Assembly: GCA_018398805.1 (NCBI GenBank)
Contig: JAGFBZ010002144.1
Coordinates: forward strand, 186,001-250,000
Reading direction: 5' to 3'
Length of the DNA: 64,000 nucleotides
Origin: Hirundichthys speculiger
Lineage: Eukaryota > Chordata > Actinopteri > Beloniformes > Exocoetidae
The position numbers and the translations under genes are program-made. Shown here piece after piece: positions 37,401 to 41,901 of the stretch; the stretch's first letter is position 1, and every line of letters starts with the position of its first letter. The notes beneath the pieces were generated by a model. That model had not been told where the DNA came from. It worked only from the letters and a program-made list of their open reading frames with translations, and did no database searches.

Positions 37401-40125
37401 ATCTTAAATATAAATACAGGGGCTTTATAAACAGAAATACTCACAAAGACGAACATTAGCCAACAAAGAATGAATTTATGGTTGAACTTTCTCTGGTATG
37501 AATATGAAGTTTCTAGTGAGAAATCACTGTCAAATATAAGTCACAGGTTTAATTGAATTCAGTTTTATTTGTAAAGCGTCTTTTCAATGGAAGTTGTCTC
37601 TTGGCGCTTCACAGAGACCCAGATCATGCCCCCGAGAAAATATCATTAACTAAAATTATGTTATTCAATCCTAATCAAAGAAAAATGGTAAGTACAAAAA
37701 AATCTCACCTAGCAAGAGAAAAAAAAACCTGATGCGAAACAGTGGAAGGAGTAATTCCCCTTTAAGAAGGAAGTAATCTTGATCAGGACCTGGATCATAA
37801 GTGGGAACCTTCCTGCCAAAGGTCAGCAGGGTGGAGCAAGGAAAAGAGGAGGGAGTTGGGAGGTGGGTTTTTTTACTATTATTGATCGTACATCGTACAA
37901 AGGTGCGGACCAGCTATGTGGGATTCAACCGCACCTCTTCAACATCAGCCTGAGCCAGGACACGGTTCCGGCGCTGTGGTCCCAGTACCAAAACGATGTC
38001 ATCCATCTTCTCCCAGTGATGATACACCTGTTGCCATAACGTCATGAAAATCCTGGAGAGACTTTGCTTAGTCAGGTGGTCCAATAAAACAAGACCCACT
38101 GCAGTTTACTTATCATTATGGGGTTGGAGTTGAAGACAGCAAACACCTGCTTCAATATCAACAGCCATCTGGATGAAGCAAGCAGCGCTGTGATTATCAT
38201 GATCTTTGGTTTCTCCAGTGCAGTGAACAGCATCCAGCCTGCTTTACTACAAAGAAAACTCCAGAAGACACAGGTGGACGCCTCCACAATCACCTGGATT
38301 ACTGTCTACATGACAAACAGATCACAGTTTGTGAAACTGAATGGATGTGTGTGACCAAGTGGTGGAGCACCACAGGGGACTGTACTCTTACCACTCCTCT
38401 TCACTCTGTAACGCCTCAGAGTGACGAGTCAGAGTTCTGCCATCTGATATTCAGATGACTCCTGGTTTGGGAAAAAAAAAAACTGCTAAAGATGACATTG
38501 CGGTTGGGTCCATCTCATTTTTTCAATGAATCATCCTTCTTTGTTAAGACCACCTCCATTCCAGACTTGCACAGGTGGGCATACCTGAAAGTAGGGATGG
38601 AAGACTGGGCTTAAATGGGAACTGCTTAAATATGGACTTCTCTTATCTTCTCTCTAATCTTCTCCAAAGTTACCTATTAAAATTATCTTGTCACAGTGCG
38701 TTAGCAATGTTTTTTTTATGCTTATATTTCATATTTTGATGACACATACTGAGGATGAAATTACCTGTTAAAGGAGTTTAAGGAAACAATTCAGGTAGTC
38801 TGCTATTTTTTTATGTTGTTTTTGAGCTGCTACTTACGTAAAGCACCTGACTACTTTTTCCTGATCACTTCAATTTATTTTTGAACCCTCAAAATGCTGA
38901 TATGCTAAAAAAAAAAAAAGAAATACAAAACTCACAAATGTAATCAAATTGAGGGGGAATTTTCTTGCTAATGTCCATCTACAACTGAACTGACGTGAGG
39001 CTGTCCATTATGGAGCCCCGTTTGGGTCATAATTCAATGAATAAATGAGTCTATTATTATGAAATACAGGCGTTTATTATTATAAAATACGTATCCATTA
39101 TTATGAAATATTTCCCATTATTATAAAAAAAATGTAATTATTATGAAATATATTTTTATTATTATTTAATCTTAGTTTATTGCATAATAGTTTACTTCAG
39201 AATGGCTTTTTTTAATCTAAGAATGAGTTTTTACATAATGGCTTCATTTTTCATAAGAATGAGCTTTTCCATAATAATGACATTTTGCCAGTGGGCGGGG
39301 CCAGTGGTTGACCTGCACGCTCATTGGCTGATCCTTCTCCATTCTACGCTCTGACATCGACTAGTTTTGGCCGTGAGGTCCCGTTAGCAGCGGGCCGTGG
39401 CGTCATCAAGGTGCGCTCCTAGTCCGATTGTAGCTATGCTAGCTTGGACTGAGCTACGGGAAACCTTGACCAGGTTAGCAGACAATATCGAAAATGATAA
39501 TTTATCAGGCGATGCTATTTTGACCCGATTTGACGATTCACTGTTCTGTTGCTTATGCCTGAATGAAAAAGCAGCCAATCACATAAATGGCTCCGCCCTC
39601 TCTGCTGTGATTGACACACAAATCATTCTTATGAAAAACAAAACCATTATCATAATAATGGGAAATATTTCATAATAATAAATGCCTGTATTTCATAATA
39701 TTAGACTCATTTATTCATTGAATTATGGCCCAAACGGGGCTCCATAAGTTTCAAGCTTGGGTTTTATTGTAATAACATGCGCAGATTTCTTAAATAAGCT
39801 GCCTGTCTCATGCTGACCTCTGCAGGAGGACTTGAAGGCCTGGAATTCAAACATCACCACATCTATCGCCGAGCGCGAAGCCATGGCCAAGTGGGACAAG
39901 CCGGGCACCTCGTCCCTGGACCCGGACCACTCGGAGAGGAAGGAGAAGTCCGAGGGGGACGCCGATGCCAGGTCAGAGCGGTCCGAGCTTGTAGAGGGCG
40001 AGGAGAGGTCCGAAAAGGAGCGGTCAGAGAAAGGCAACGGCTCGGATAAGTTAGACACGTCTGAAATTGCTGACAAGTTGGAGGGTGGAGCAGGAGGTTC
40101 CAGCACGTCTGGAAAGAGCAAATGA
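501..40125 (+). CDS. sptbn4: Beta-IV spectrin (sptbn4-type), C-terminal 17 exons, 5' end outside window
   Basis: Beta-spectrins pair with alpha-spectrin under the plasma membrane; the beta-IV form anchors to ankyrin-G at axon initial segments and nodes of Ranvier. Exons: 501-734, 936-1025, 1113-1391, 1474-1604, 2526-2730, 9030-9275, 9432-9566, 10487-10728, 26153-26291, 26413-26497, 26765-26976, 27192-28567, 28709-28769, 30373-30641, 32414-32584, 33807-33849, 39826-40125 (TGA). They sum to 4218 nt and all phases agree, giving 1405 residues. Spectrin triple-helical repeats (for example [19 protein letters not shown]) occupy exons 1-11, then a variable domain, a PH domain ([18 protein letters not shown]) and a charged tail. 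Assignment to beta-IV rather than beta-I/II/III rests on MEKIK after the last repeat, [16 protein letters not shown] and RSRSAP before the PH domain, and ERQES-like motifs. Whether it is the a or b fish paralogue cannot be told. Exon edges are inferred by homology and splice signals, without RNA support. Confidence 0.93.
936..1025 (+). CDS. sptbn4: Short spectrin-repeat exon of sptbn4 (30 codons)
   Basis: This 90-nt exon lies between two obvious repeat exons. It follows a TTGATAG acceptor and ends AACCAG before GTAAAT. It reads [10 protein letters not shown], then ends NIKKNQ, which is the stretch every beta-spectrin has between the LEDEI end of the preceding exon and the ALQREV start of the next. 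Phase is 0 on both sides. Without it the repeat would lack about 30 residues, so I consider it real. Confidence 0.9.
1680..2470 (+). mobile_element. GC-rich retroposon fragment with LINE-type 3' tail
   Basis: The intron between exons 4 and 5 holds an abrupt GC-rich block ending AATTTCCCCCTTGGGCGATT, AATTAAGTATTTCTGAATTG and a run of (AATTTG). That ending is typical of L2/Rex-like non-LTR elements of fish and resembles the reverse-strand tail at 47187-47240. The body encodes nothing I recognise, so it may be a 5'UTR-like part of a LINE or a SINE. Confidence 0.55.
2731..3139. other. sptbn4: Start of intron 5, nothing recognised
   Basis: AT-rich intronic DNA without recognisable genes or repeat termini. 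Confidence 0.4.
3140..3640 (+). repeat. Dispersed repeat, same family as 16900-17860
   Basis: About 400 bp align by eye with 17400-17770: shared blocks include CAAATCTCTGGGAGG, GATGATACATCAGTCACACA, AAAGTTCATGTCTGTAGG and GCTATTGAGCCA. It is an old dispersed fish repeat of unknown class; related pieces carry GGTGGCGCTACAAC. Confidence 0.6.
4938..5161. mobile_element. hAT MITE nested inside the 3880-5554 element
   Basis: This 224-bp element starts CAGAGGTCTTCAACCCTGG and ends CAGGGTTGAACACCTCTG. The 8-bp TSD CTCTAAAC is perfect on both sides (4930-4937 and 5162-5169). It is internally an inverted repeat and non-coding. Confidence 0.9.
5195..5400. repeat. CCAT microsatellite and AT-rich simple sequence
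   Basis: About ten CCAT units (5197-5236) are followed by TAA/ATT-rich low-complexity DNA within the hAT element. Confidence 0.9.
5563..5943 (+). other. Unclassified segment, possibly solo-LTR-like
   Basis: A TATTTAA box, an AATAAAG signal about 150 bp later and a final TTCCACA would fit an LTR that starts TGTTGAAA near 5577. The target duplication cannot be checked because a microsatellite and a hAT element abut the right side. No protein is recognisable. Confidence 0.25.
5944..6887 (+). mobile_element. Non-autonomous hAT element with BED finger
   Basis: Termini TAGGGGTGTACCGATAC and GTACCGTTACACCCCTA frame 944 bp inserted in a TA microsatellite, which hides the exact TSD. The subterminal regions are rich in CGGTTCGGTACG-like sequence. 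It holds a BED-type finger (separate entry). Confidence 0.8.
6478..6714 (+). pseudogene. BED zinc-finger fragment of a hAT transposase
   Basis: The reading frame contains [20 protein letters not shown] followed by [12 protein letters not shown]-x2-C, an aromatic residue, then H-x4-H, the BED pattern found at the N-terminus of many hAT transposases. The rest of the transposase is absent. It has no neighbours that would make it a host gene. Confidence 0.7.
6939..7191 (-). pseudogene. C-terminal fragment of a non-LTR retrotransposon ORF2
   Basis: The reverse strand reads [14 protein letters not shown] sequence ([20 protein letters not shown]) then [20 protein letters not shown] and QQIPGTTSE, the C-terminal pattern downstream of the reverse transcriptase in a common animal LINE group. 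It is wedged between a hAT element and a Harbinger element and is truncated on both sides. Confidence 0.6.
7242..8468 (-). mobile_element. PIF/Harbinger element, 1227 bp, lacking transposase
   Basis: Ends GGGCCTGATTTACTAA and TTAGTAAATCAGGCCC are perfect 16-bp inverted repeats, flanked by TAT on both sides (7239-7241 and 8469-8471), a 3-bp duplication as in PIF/Harbinger. The subterminal DNA repeats GCGTGCGTAAAA/GCACACGCAA words. The element retains the Myb-like accessory gene on the reverse strand but no DDE transposase. Confidence 0.88.
7930..8294 (-). pseudogene. Harbinger Myb/SANT-like DNA-binding protein, frameshifted
   Basis: From ATG at 8294 (reverse) the protein reads [20 protein letters not shown] and [13 protein letters not shown], the helix pattern of the Myb/SANT-like domain of Harbinger accessory proteins. 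After the stop at 8109 the match resumes in another frame as [19 protein letters not shown] and [12 protein letters not shown], so one small frameshift breaks it near 8120. In autonomous elements this protein binds the subterminal repeats and brings the transposase. Confidence 0.75.
8490..8610 (-). mobile_element. tRNA-derived SINE remnant
   Basis: Read on the reverse strand the segment contains GGTTCAAACCCC, a good RNA polymerase III B-box, preceded by CTAAGCTACTGACTTTGG and followed by AGCGGGGCAACC. This looks like the tRNA-like head of a SINE; no complete cloverleaf can be drawn, so I do not call a tRNA gene. Confidence 0.45.
9432..9566 (+). CDS. sptbn4: sptbn4 exon with a GC-AG intron downstream
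   Basis: The exon encodes [15 protein letters not shown] through [11 protein letters not shown] (45 codons, phase 0/0). The next exon begins VRQLQEN, as in other beta-spectrins, so the junction must fall after GCACAG. The donor there is GCAAGT, a consensus-matching GC-AG donor; no in-frame GT donor is close by. Confidence 0.85.
9617..10325. mobile_element. Non-coding TIR element, family of 28922 and 29448
   Basis: The ends are GGGTGAATTACAATTCCTC and GAGGAATTGGAATTCACCC, followed inward by CTTAACC/CAATCTC words. Long internal blocks are shared with the two copies in intron 13, e.g. CAGAGCCGTGTTGTCTCTG and CCCAGTGCCTTCTGGGTAGC. Superfamily not assigned. Confidence 0.8.
10743..12343 (-). mobile_element. 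Full-length but decayed Tc1-like transposon
   Basis: Ends CACTATACTGCCAAAAGTAT and ATACTTTTGGCAATATAGTG are inverted repeats flanked by TA (10741-10742 and 12344-12345), the Tc1/mariner target. The reverse strand carries a Tc1-type transposase with many frameshifts and stops; recognisable pieces include the [15 protein letters not shown] region near 10870 and a helix-turn-helix region near 12050. A hAT MITE interrupts it at 11245. Confidence 0.85.
11245..11637. mobile_element. hAT MITE nested in the Tc1 element
   Basis: It begins CAGGGCCGGCTCT and ends AGAGCCGCCCCTG, with an 8-bp duplication CCACCCCA / CCACACCA that differs at one base. The interior is GC-rich near the left end (GGCGGCCGCCTGGGGCGCC). 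Confidence 0.75.
12344..12952. other. sptbn4: Intronic sequence, nothing recognised
   Basis: No gene, repeat terminus or structured RNA was recognised in this AT-rich stretch. Confidence 0.4.
12961..13932. mobile_element. hAT-type MITE, 972 bp, perfect 8-bp TSD
   Basis: Termini CATAGACATATATAGAGATA and TATCTCTATATATGTCTATG are inverted, flanked by GCTAACAC at 12953-12960 and 13933-13940. The arms continue with GACGCCGCAT and a CCATCTTGGACCGGTC / GACCGGTCCAAGATGG pair. The interior repeats AGACGTCT-like words. It is non-coding. Confidence 0.88.
13941..14747. other. sptbn4: Intronic sequence with a poly-A run and a GC-rich MITE-like end
   Basis: A 16-A run (14023-14038) and GCGCCCCCCCACGGGGGCGC near 14060 are visible. 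TATTTGAGAAGGACTGG looks like a MITE end without a partner. A decayed dispersed repeat follows. No gene was found. Confidence 0.35.
14748..14787. repeat. Perfect 18-bp hairpin, 4-nt loop
   Basis: TGTCAGTCAACAGAGGAT is followed by TTGC and then its exact reverse complement. A short AATAG repeat precedes it. It may be the joined ends of a vanished element or a young palindrome; the stem is too short for a typical miRNA precursor. Confidence 0.85.
14800..15240 (+). repeat. Dispersed repeat related to 54500-54670
   Basis: Shared blocks include GCAGAGAAAACC, GCGTGTTAGCCGCT, ACGAGCC, AATAGCACA and CAGAGACCAGAGGC-like sequence. Part of the same dispersed family as the GGTGGCGCTACAAC segments. Confidence 0.6.
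15241..16680. other. sptbn4: Intronic sequence, nothing recognised
   Basis: AT-rich DNA with short unrelated reading frames. No recognisable exon, repeat terminus or RNA gene. Confidence 0.4.
16688..16770 (+). mobile_element. 3'UTR fragment of the MDLVSW retroposon family
   Basis: GAGATGAACCAGAAAGACTC, AAGGCAGAC and GTCAGCCTGACC followed by CTCTTATCT align with the 3' part of the element at 42781-43798. Only about 80 bp are clear. Confidence 0.5.
16900..17860 (+). repeat. Longest copy of the GGTGGCGCTACAAC dispersed repeat
   Basis: It combines the blocks found separately elsewhere: CACTGTCAGTCATCTTCAAT and CCAATAGGTGGCGCTACAAC (also near 54300 and 55100), CAAATCTCTGGGAGG (also 3300), and AAGGCCCCCAAAAAGGCGA (also 56190). 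It is an old multi-copy fish repeat; no terminal inverted repeats or coding potential were seen. Confidence 0.6.
17907..18200 (+). pseudogene. Tc1-like transposase C-terminal fragment
   Basis: The frame reads [40 protein letters not shown] and [15 protein letters not shown], the C-terminus of the same Tc1-like transposase as at 10743. The catalytic region is missing. Confidence 0.8.
18205..19245. repeat. Degenerate dispersed repeat, related to 22380-22620
   Basis: GGGGTTAAA, TTCAAGAGCAG-like sequence, TTTGAAGA and ACTGAAACGTAAACATT have counterparts in the same order at 22410-22520. The remainder is AT-rich with repeated AAGCTAAnTTAGC-like words. Confidence 0.45.
19253..20529 (-). mobile_element. 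Unclassified retroposon with conserved ORF (MDLVSW family), copy 1
   Basis: Read on the reverse strand it starts near CTGCTCTCC, carries an ORF, a 3'UTR (AATCTGGCTCCCCTGA) and a tail AATAAATTTGATTTGATTTG. AAACTCA occurs on both sides (19246-19252, 20530-20536) as a target duplication. The tandem-unit tail and variable TSD suggest a non-LTR retroposon; no reverse transcriptase is present, so it would depend on a partner LINE. Confidence 0.7.
19918..20388 (-). CDS. ORF of the MDLVSW retroposon, 156 aa, function unknown
   Basis: The protein starts [16 protein letters not shown], has a hydrophobic Gly/Tyr stretch ([20 protein letters not shown]) that could be a membrane segment, then basic KIKRMD, and an amphipathic C-terminal half ([20 protein letters not shown]) likely to be a coiled coil. 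The second copy at 42902 shares the N-terminal part. I do not recognise a family; a LINE ORF1-like chaperone is one possibility, a captured host fragment another. Confidence 0.5.
   Translation of the reverse strand: MDLVSWSLNAIDQIFSTRRESTGEPSCPDGTEPAGYVQDPWGKWRLSCQAPLFIEDAEDVYIFGFMIIGYLKFGVGGYLMYRKIKRMDAAIPVLMSVCVEVSRAVGAETVKRDEMNRKLDVIHGVSHRQLQMHELMGKMDNNLGKLHALLRENGHE
20741..20795 (+). mobile_element. Right end of a Tc1-like element
   Basis: GGCAGGTGTCC followed by ATTTTTGGCAATGTAGTG and TA matches the outer end of the Tc1 element at 12343. Confidence 0.6.
20828..21505 (+). repeat. Direct duplication of a 130-140-bp segment
   Basis: AAAGGCTGGTTAACAGTGTC, GATGAGCTGGATAAGCAAAG and GCAGGTGTGTG occur in the same order at 20832-20955 and 21367-21495; a third partial copy starts near 21858. 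A hAT MITE (21001-21311) sits between the first two. Confidence 0.7.
21001..21311. mobile_element. hAT MITE, 311 bp, perfect TSD
   Basis: It begins CAGGGGTCCCCAACCTTT and ends GGTGACACCTG, flanked by CTCTAAGC on both sides (20993-21000, 21312-21319). Non-coding. Confidence 0.85.
21540..21780 (+). pseudogene. Tc1-like transposase C-terminal fragment with element end
   Basis: The frame reads [20 protein letters not shown] and [15 protein letters not shown], then AGGTGTCCCAATACT near the element end. It is a third relic of the Tc1 family seen at 10743 and 17907. Confidence 0.75.
22380..22620 (+). repeat. Dispersed repeat related to 18240-18380
   Basis: GTGGGGTTAAAG, CAAGAGCAGGTTGAAG and ACTGAAACATAAACATTC parallel the 18240 segment, again just downstream of a Tc1 C-terminal relic. 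Confidence 0.5.
22903..23079 (+). pseudogene. N-terminal exon of a hAT/ZMYM-type transposase relic
   Basis: A 58-codon frame reads [20 protein letters not shown], a Lys/Glu-rich stretch, then [12 protein letters not shown]. This resembles the leader exon of hAT-derived proteins with TTF/MYM-type zinc fingers, which open with a KHKSGA-like motif. A possible donor (GTAGAT) lies at its end. No zinc finger or catalytic domain follows, because a minisatellite takes over. Confidence 0.5.
23165..23715. repeat. 28-bp minisatellite, about 18 copies
   Basis: The unit is close to GCCAGGTAGCCTAACGTTAT plus TATTAGGG. Units vary by small insertions and deletions (e.g. TATCCAGG in place of TATTAGG), so the array is not freshly homogenised. 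Confidence 0.95.
23848..24303 (-). other. Unrecognised 151-codon reading frame
   Basis: The reverse strand encodes [39 protein letters not shown] and [18 protein letters not shown]. Composition is protein-like rather than low-complexity up to about residue 125, after which a GAATGAATGA repeat produces junk. There is no obvious promoter or splice partner, and it lies deep in a repeat-rich intron antisense to sptbn4, so a transposon-derived fragment is more likely than a gene. Confidence 0.3.
24375..25352 (+). mobile_element. Degenerate non-LTR retrotransposon (LINE), 3' half
   Basis: Reverse-transcriptase remains read [13 protein letters not shown] (the FADD catalytic motif altered to FADY), then [11 protein letters not shown] and [14 protein letters not shown] with [14 protein letters not shown] near 24930-25020. 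It ends in a TGGA microsatellite (25329-25351), the usual tail of these elements. Several frameshifts and stops separate the pieces. Confidence 0.7.
25353..26152. other. sptbn4: Intronic sequence, nothing recognised
   Basis: AT-rich DNA up to the branch region of exon 9. No repeat termini or reading frames of note. Confidence 0.45.
26153..26976 (+). CDS. sptbn4: sptbn4 exons 9-11: last spectrin repeats
   Basis: Exons 26153-26291, 26413-26497 and 26765-26976 encode [20 protein letters not shown] through [19 protein letters not shown] to [10 protein letters not shown]. This is the end of repeat 16 and the partial repeat 17 that helps form the alpha-beta tetramer site in beta-spectrins. The usual W-E-W-L in the helix before AEAWL reads Q-E-K-L here. 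The donor of exon 9 (GTTGGC) is weak. Confidence 0.9.
27192..28567 (+). CDS. sptbn4: sptbn4 variable-domain exon, 459 codons, repeat-rich
   Basis: One large exon follows a TCTCTGTAG acceptor and ends TCAGG before GTATGT (phase 0 in, 2 out). It begins [10 protein letters not shown], matching the conserved exit from the last spectrin repeat. About residues 65-300 are low-complexity Gly/Ser/Asn/Gln sequence in which aromatic Tyr-Leu/Gly steps recur (YHGL, SYLGM, YFGV, GYLAQ). Residues about 300-390 are more ordinary ([20 protein letters not shown]). The end carries three ERQES-like motifs: [18 protein letters not shown] and QRQDSSDLE (28368-28531). ERQES motifs are a known mark of the mammalian beta-IV specific domain; the Gly/Tyr block is not something I recognise from mammals. 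Confidence 0.88.
27750..27995 (+). repeat. sptbn4: In-frame coding minisatellite, 36-bp unit, about 7 copies
   Basis: Seven consecutive units each encode N-M-G-S-(S/T)-G-Y-L-A-(P/Q)-Q-P. Units differ at only one to a few bases (the first has P for Q, the last two have T for S), so the array is recent or homogenised. Because 36 is a multiple of three, the other frames and the opposite strand are open too, which explains several overlapping spurious reading frames here. Confidence 0.95.
28709..30641 (+). CDS. sptbn4: sptbn4 exons 13-14: linker before the PH domain
   Basis: Exon 28709-28769 encodes [17 protein letters not shown]; exon 30373-30641 encodes [12 protein letters not shown], then the Arg/Pro-rich [23 protein letters not shown] and [10 protein letters not shown], the first strand of the PH domain. 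The basic proline-rich segment is a beta-IV signature. The 1.6-kb intron between them is filled by a transposon dimer. Confidence 0.92.
28922..29445. mobile_element. TIR element, first of a head-to-tail pair
   Basis: It begins CCCAATTCCAATTCCTCTC and ends GAGGAATTGGAATTCACCC. Interior blocks such as CTTCTGGGTAGCCCTTACT and GGTGTCGGAAAATCTCAAT match the copies at 9617 and 29448. Compared with those copies the middle third is deleted or replaced by GAAGAAGA-rich DNA. Confidence 0.8.
29448..30247. mobile_element. TIR element, second of a head-to-tail pair
   Basis: It begins GGGCCAATTCCAATTCCTC and ends GAGGAATTGGAATTGGCC, with TAA on each side. It contains a GC-rich insert of GGGACCGGGACC-like words (29735-29870) that is much shorter in the 9617 copy. 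Confidence 0.82.
30930..31215. repeat. Retroposon-like repeat bounded by AAATCAA / TTTGATT tracts
   Basis: CTTTATTTATATAGCTC after an AAATCAAACC tract resembles the reversed 3' end of common fish retroposons. The far end has GATTGATTTGATTTGATTTG. No coding content. Confidence 0.4.
31290..32250. mobile_element. Probable DNA transposon derivative rich in TAGCGG words
   Basis: Both halves carry related segments in inverted orientation: CTTCCCTAAAGCCGCTATCC near 31370 and TAGCGGCTTTAGGGAAGCGG near 32010. Ends GCCTGATCA and GATCGGGCCC are weakly inverted. The centre has an unrecognised 80-codon frame (31622-31864). Boundaries are uncertain. Confidence 0.5.
31479..31537. repeat. 59-bp perfect palindrome with 1-nt centre
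   Basis: Arms of 29 bp, beginning GGGTTTAGGATAGCGGGTAG, flank a single T at 31508. Weaker pairing continues outward for about 35 bp (TATCTTGTGATC against GATTACAAGATA). Confidence 0.95.
32414..40125 (+). CDS. sptbn4: sptbn4 exons 15-17: PH domain and charged C-terminal tail
   Basis: Exon 32414-32584 encodes [20 protein letters not shown] to [12 protein letters not shown]; 33807-33849 encodes [14 protein letters not shown]; 39826-40125 encodes [10 protein letters not shown] with the invariant PH-domain Trp, then a tail. Spectrin PH domains bind phosphoinositides, and the KKKK stretch and YKD strand are in the expected places. The last roughly 60 residues alternate Glu/Asp with Ser-Glu-Arg/Lys steps ([20 protein letters not shown]) and end GKSK. 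Exon 17 is separated by a 6-kb transposon-filled intron. Confidence 0.93.
32585..32893. other. sptbn4: Intronic sequence, nothing recognised
   Basis: AT-rich intron DNA between the first PH-domain exon of this block and a MITE. Confidence 0.4.
32894..33609 (+). mobile_element. TA-target MITE, copy with internal deletion
   Basis: Ends TGGAGCCCCGTTTGGGTCAT and inverted partner ATGACTCAAATGGGGCTCCA are flanked by TA. The arms contain repeated ATTATTATGAAATA-type words. Relative to the other copies about 65 bp are missing after GGGAAACCTTGACC. Confidence 0.9.
33850..34976. other. sptbn4: Start of intron 16: microsatellites only
   Basis: A poly-A run (34369-34385) and a GT/GA microsatellite (34423-34454) are the only structured features seen. 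Confidence 0.5.
34977..36104. mobile_element. hAT MITE, 1128 bp
   Basis: Termini TAGGGCTGGGCAA and TTGCCCAGCCCTA, flanked by GTTGAAAT / GTTAAAAT (one mismatch). Subterminal ATTAATCGCGATTAA words are typical of this fish hAT group. A partial relative lies at 50225. Confidence 0.85.
36113..37009. other. sptbn4: Intronic sequence, nothing recognised
   Basis: No repeat ends or coding potential recognised. Confidence 0.4.
37010..37210 (+). repeat. Piece of the GGTGGCGCTACAAC dispersed repeat
   Basis: TTTTGGGGCAnATTGnACAA-like sequence and AAAGTTACAGTTTTCACTGT match 16990-17110 and 54260. Confidence 0.5.
37550..37870 (-). mobile_element. Retroposon 3' region (reverse orientation)
   Basis: TTTTATTTGTAAAGCGTCTT followed by CTTGGCGCTTCACAGAGACC and, further on, GGAACCTTCCTGCCAAAGGT matches a very common fish repeat pattern that reads out from a TTTATTTGTAAAGCG tail. 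Confidence 0.5.
38118..38480 (+). pseudogene. LINE reverse-transcriptase fragment
   Basis: The frame reads [20 protein letters not shown], then [20 protein letters not shown], a stop, then [16 protein letters not shown] and, after more breaks, SDDSW. These are RT motifs (FDFSSAFN-like, GxPQGTVLSPxLF, catalytic DD) of a fish LINE. Confidence 0.75.
38490..39008. other. sptbn4: Intronic sequence, nothing recognised
   Basis: No gene or repeat end recognised. Confidence 0.4.
39011..39744 (+). mobile_element. TA-target MITE with 92-codon frame
   Basis: Ends TGGAGCCCCGTTTGGGTCAT and ATGGCCCAAACGGGGCTCCA, flanked by TA. The interior (39397-39675) has an open frame starting [20 protein letters not shown], shared with the copies at 46181 and 51077. 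Confidence 0.92.
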
Positions 40126-41490
40126 AGAGTTCCTCTTTATTTTAACGTTACACACTGACTGACATTAAAGGTGTAGAAGGCAGTGGGTGGGATGGATGGA
40201 TGGATGGATGGATGGATGTAGAGCATGTTCGCAGACCACTGAGGCCACGGTCCTTGGACTATCATAACTATGGTGCCACCGGTGCCACCGGCGCCACCTG
40301 TGGGTTGGCGTGGACGTTGGCCCAGACAAACAAGACAGACGAACAGAGTCCAACAAATGATCTCAGAAATTAGTCACCGTCCTGAACCATTGTTGATCGT
40401 TTAATCTCTTGGATTCACCGCATCTTTCTGTATGTATCTTTGAAAAATATAATGCTATGTCTGTCGAGACGAACCAATAAGTGGTGAATGAAATGTTTCA
40501 CAATATTAAAAAAAAGGGAAAAAAAAAAAATCAAGTTTTTTTTTTTGAAGCAATACACTTATTTTAATTATTTGTTAGCGAAAGACTGGGCGGGGAGGGT
40601 GGGGGGGGGGGGGGGGGGTAATGTAAGGAGTAAAAGCAAAGTCAATAAAATATGTCACATCCACTTCTGCTTAGTCCAGGCGATTGTGCACCTTAGACAC
40701 ATGAGACATGCTGTATAGTAATTATGACATTTAATCCATCACACGGCTCGAGTTTGAATCATGTTAATATAATGGAATGCAGGTGCTACCACCAAACTTC
40801 ACTGGTGTGGATGAATATACATTTCTATCGTTTCTTTTCAGGTTTTATTATTGTTATAATTATTTCTTTTTTTTATTTATCCCTACATCAAGAACAGAGC
40901 TTTCTATTTAATTTCAGTCAATTAACCCAAAAATGTGTTTGAAGTGGCAACGCTCTAGTAACACTAAGCCTGTGTGACACAATGCCTTTGTATACATGAC
41001 AAAAATCAGAGAATTGCATGAAGTAGTCTGTAAGTGCACCACTTAAACTTGCCTTTATTTTTCTTTTCTTCAACGTACGTTTGGGCAGTTTAGGAATTGC
41101 AATAATTTCGTGTGAGCGGGAGACAGGAGGGGGTTGTGTTTTGCTATCATGGTCCGTTTCTCTCATCGAAGTTTGACGAGTTGCAAAGTCGAACAGTCCA
41201 TCTGCTGTTTGTACTGTAGTAGTGCGATTAATTTTCCACAGAATGTACAAATTCCAGCTGTGAAATGTTTGCTCGCCACCAGGCTTGTGGTGTTCGAAAT
41301 TGTAAAAAATCTGAAGCTGTTCTCCTAGAATTAAACCTCTTTGCTCCCTGTCTCTCCGTTGAGGTTCAAACCGATTAGAGACTCTGCATCAAAGCCAATC
41401 TAATTGTAAAACTGTCATGGTTCAAGTCATGCAATGTATATACCTATCTTTGTATGTATACCAATTAAATCCTGTGCTCTAATAAAACAA
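40126..41490 (+). other. sptbn4: Probable 3'UTR of sptbn4
   Basis: The region after the TGA contains a GGAT microsatellite (about 40190-40216), a poly-G run at 40599-40618 and several AATAAA signals; the one at 41481 followed by AT-rich sequence is my preferred cleavage region, 40645 an alternative. Reading frames here are short and unrecognised. The extent is a guess without transcript data. Confidence 0.45.
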
Positions 41491-41901
41491 TACTCTGAAC
41501 TGAAATGGGTAAAACCTATCCATTTGTATAAACCCACAAATAAAAACAAACAGCCATCACTCAGAAATATTGATGTTTATTGCATTTAAATGAGAAATAT
41601 GCAAATAAGGAGTCACTATGATTATCGTAGAGTGTATATAAGTACACCTGTATCTAATTATATTAAACACCTTTTACCAGGTAAGAGCAGGAGGACATAC
41701 AATAGGTATGCTTGTTGTATTTTTATATGCCTACATGTCTTCATGTCATATTCAGGAGTCGTCCCACATCAGTCCTTCAGTTACCGCCAAAAAGGTCATG
41801 TTGTACCTGAAATCTGGCGACAGGTGTGAAAAATCAATGCATTATAGATGTTAGTCAAGATAGCCAAATTACTGAGCTAATTATGCTGTGATCACATAAT
41901 T
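41491..41901. other. Intergenic sequence, nothing recognised
   Basis: AT-rich DNA after the presumed polyadenylation region of sptbn4. Confidence 0.4.

Noticed and set aside
40599..40618. Poly-G run as a functional quadruplex element
   Set aside because: A single homopolymer run in a presumed 3'UTR is more simply a slippage product, and such runs are error-prone in sequencing.
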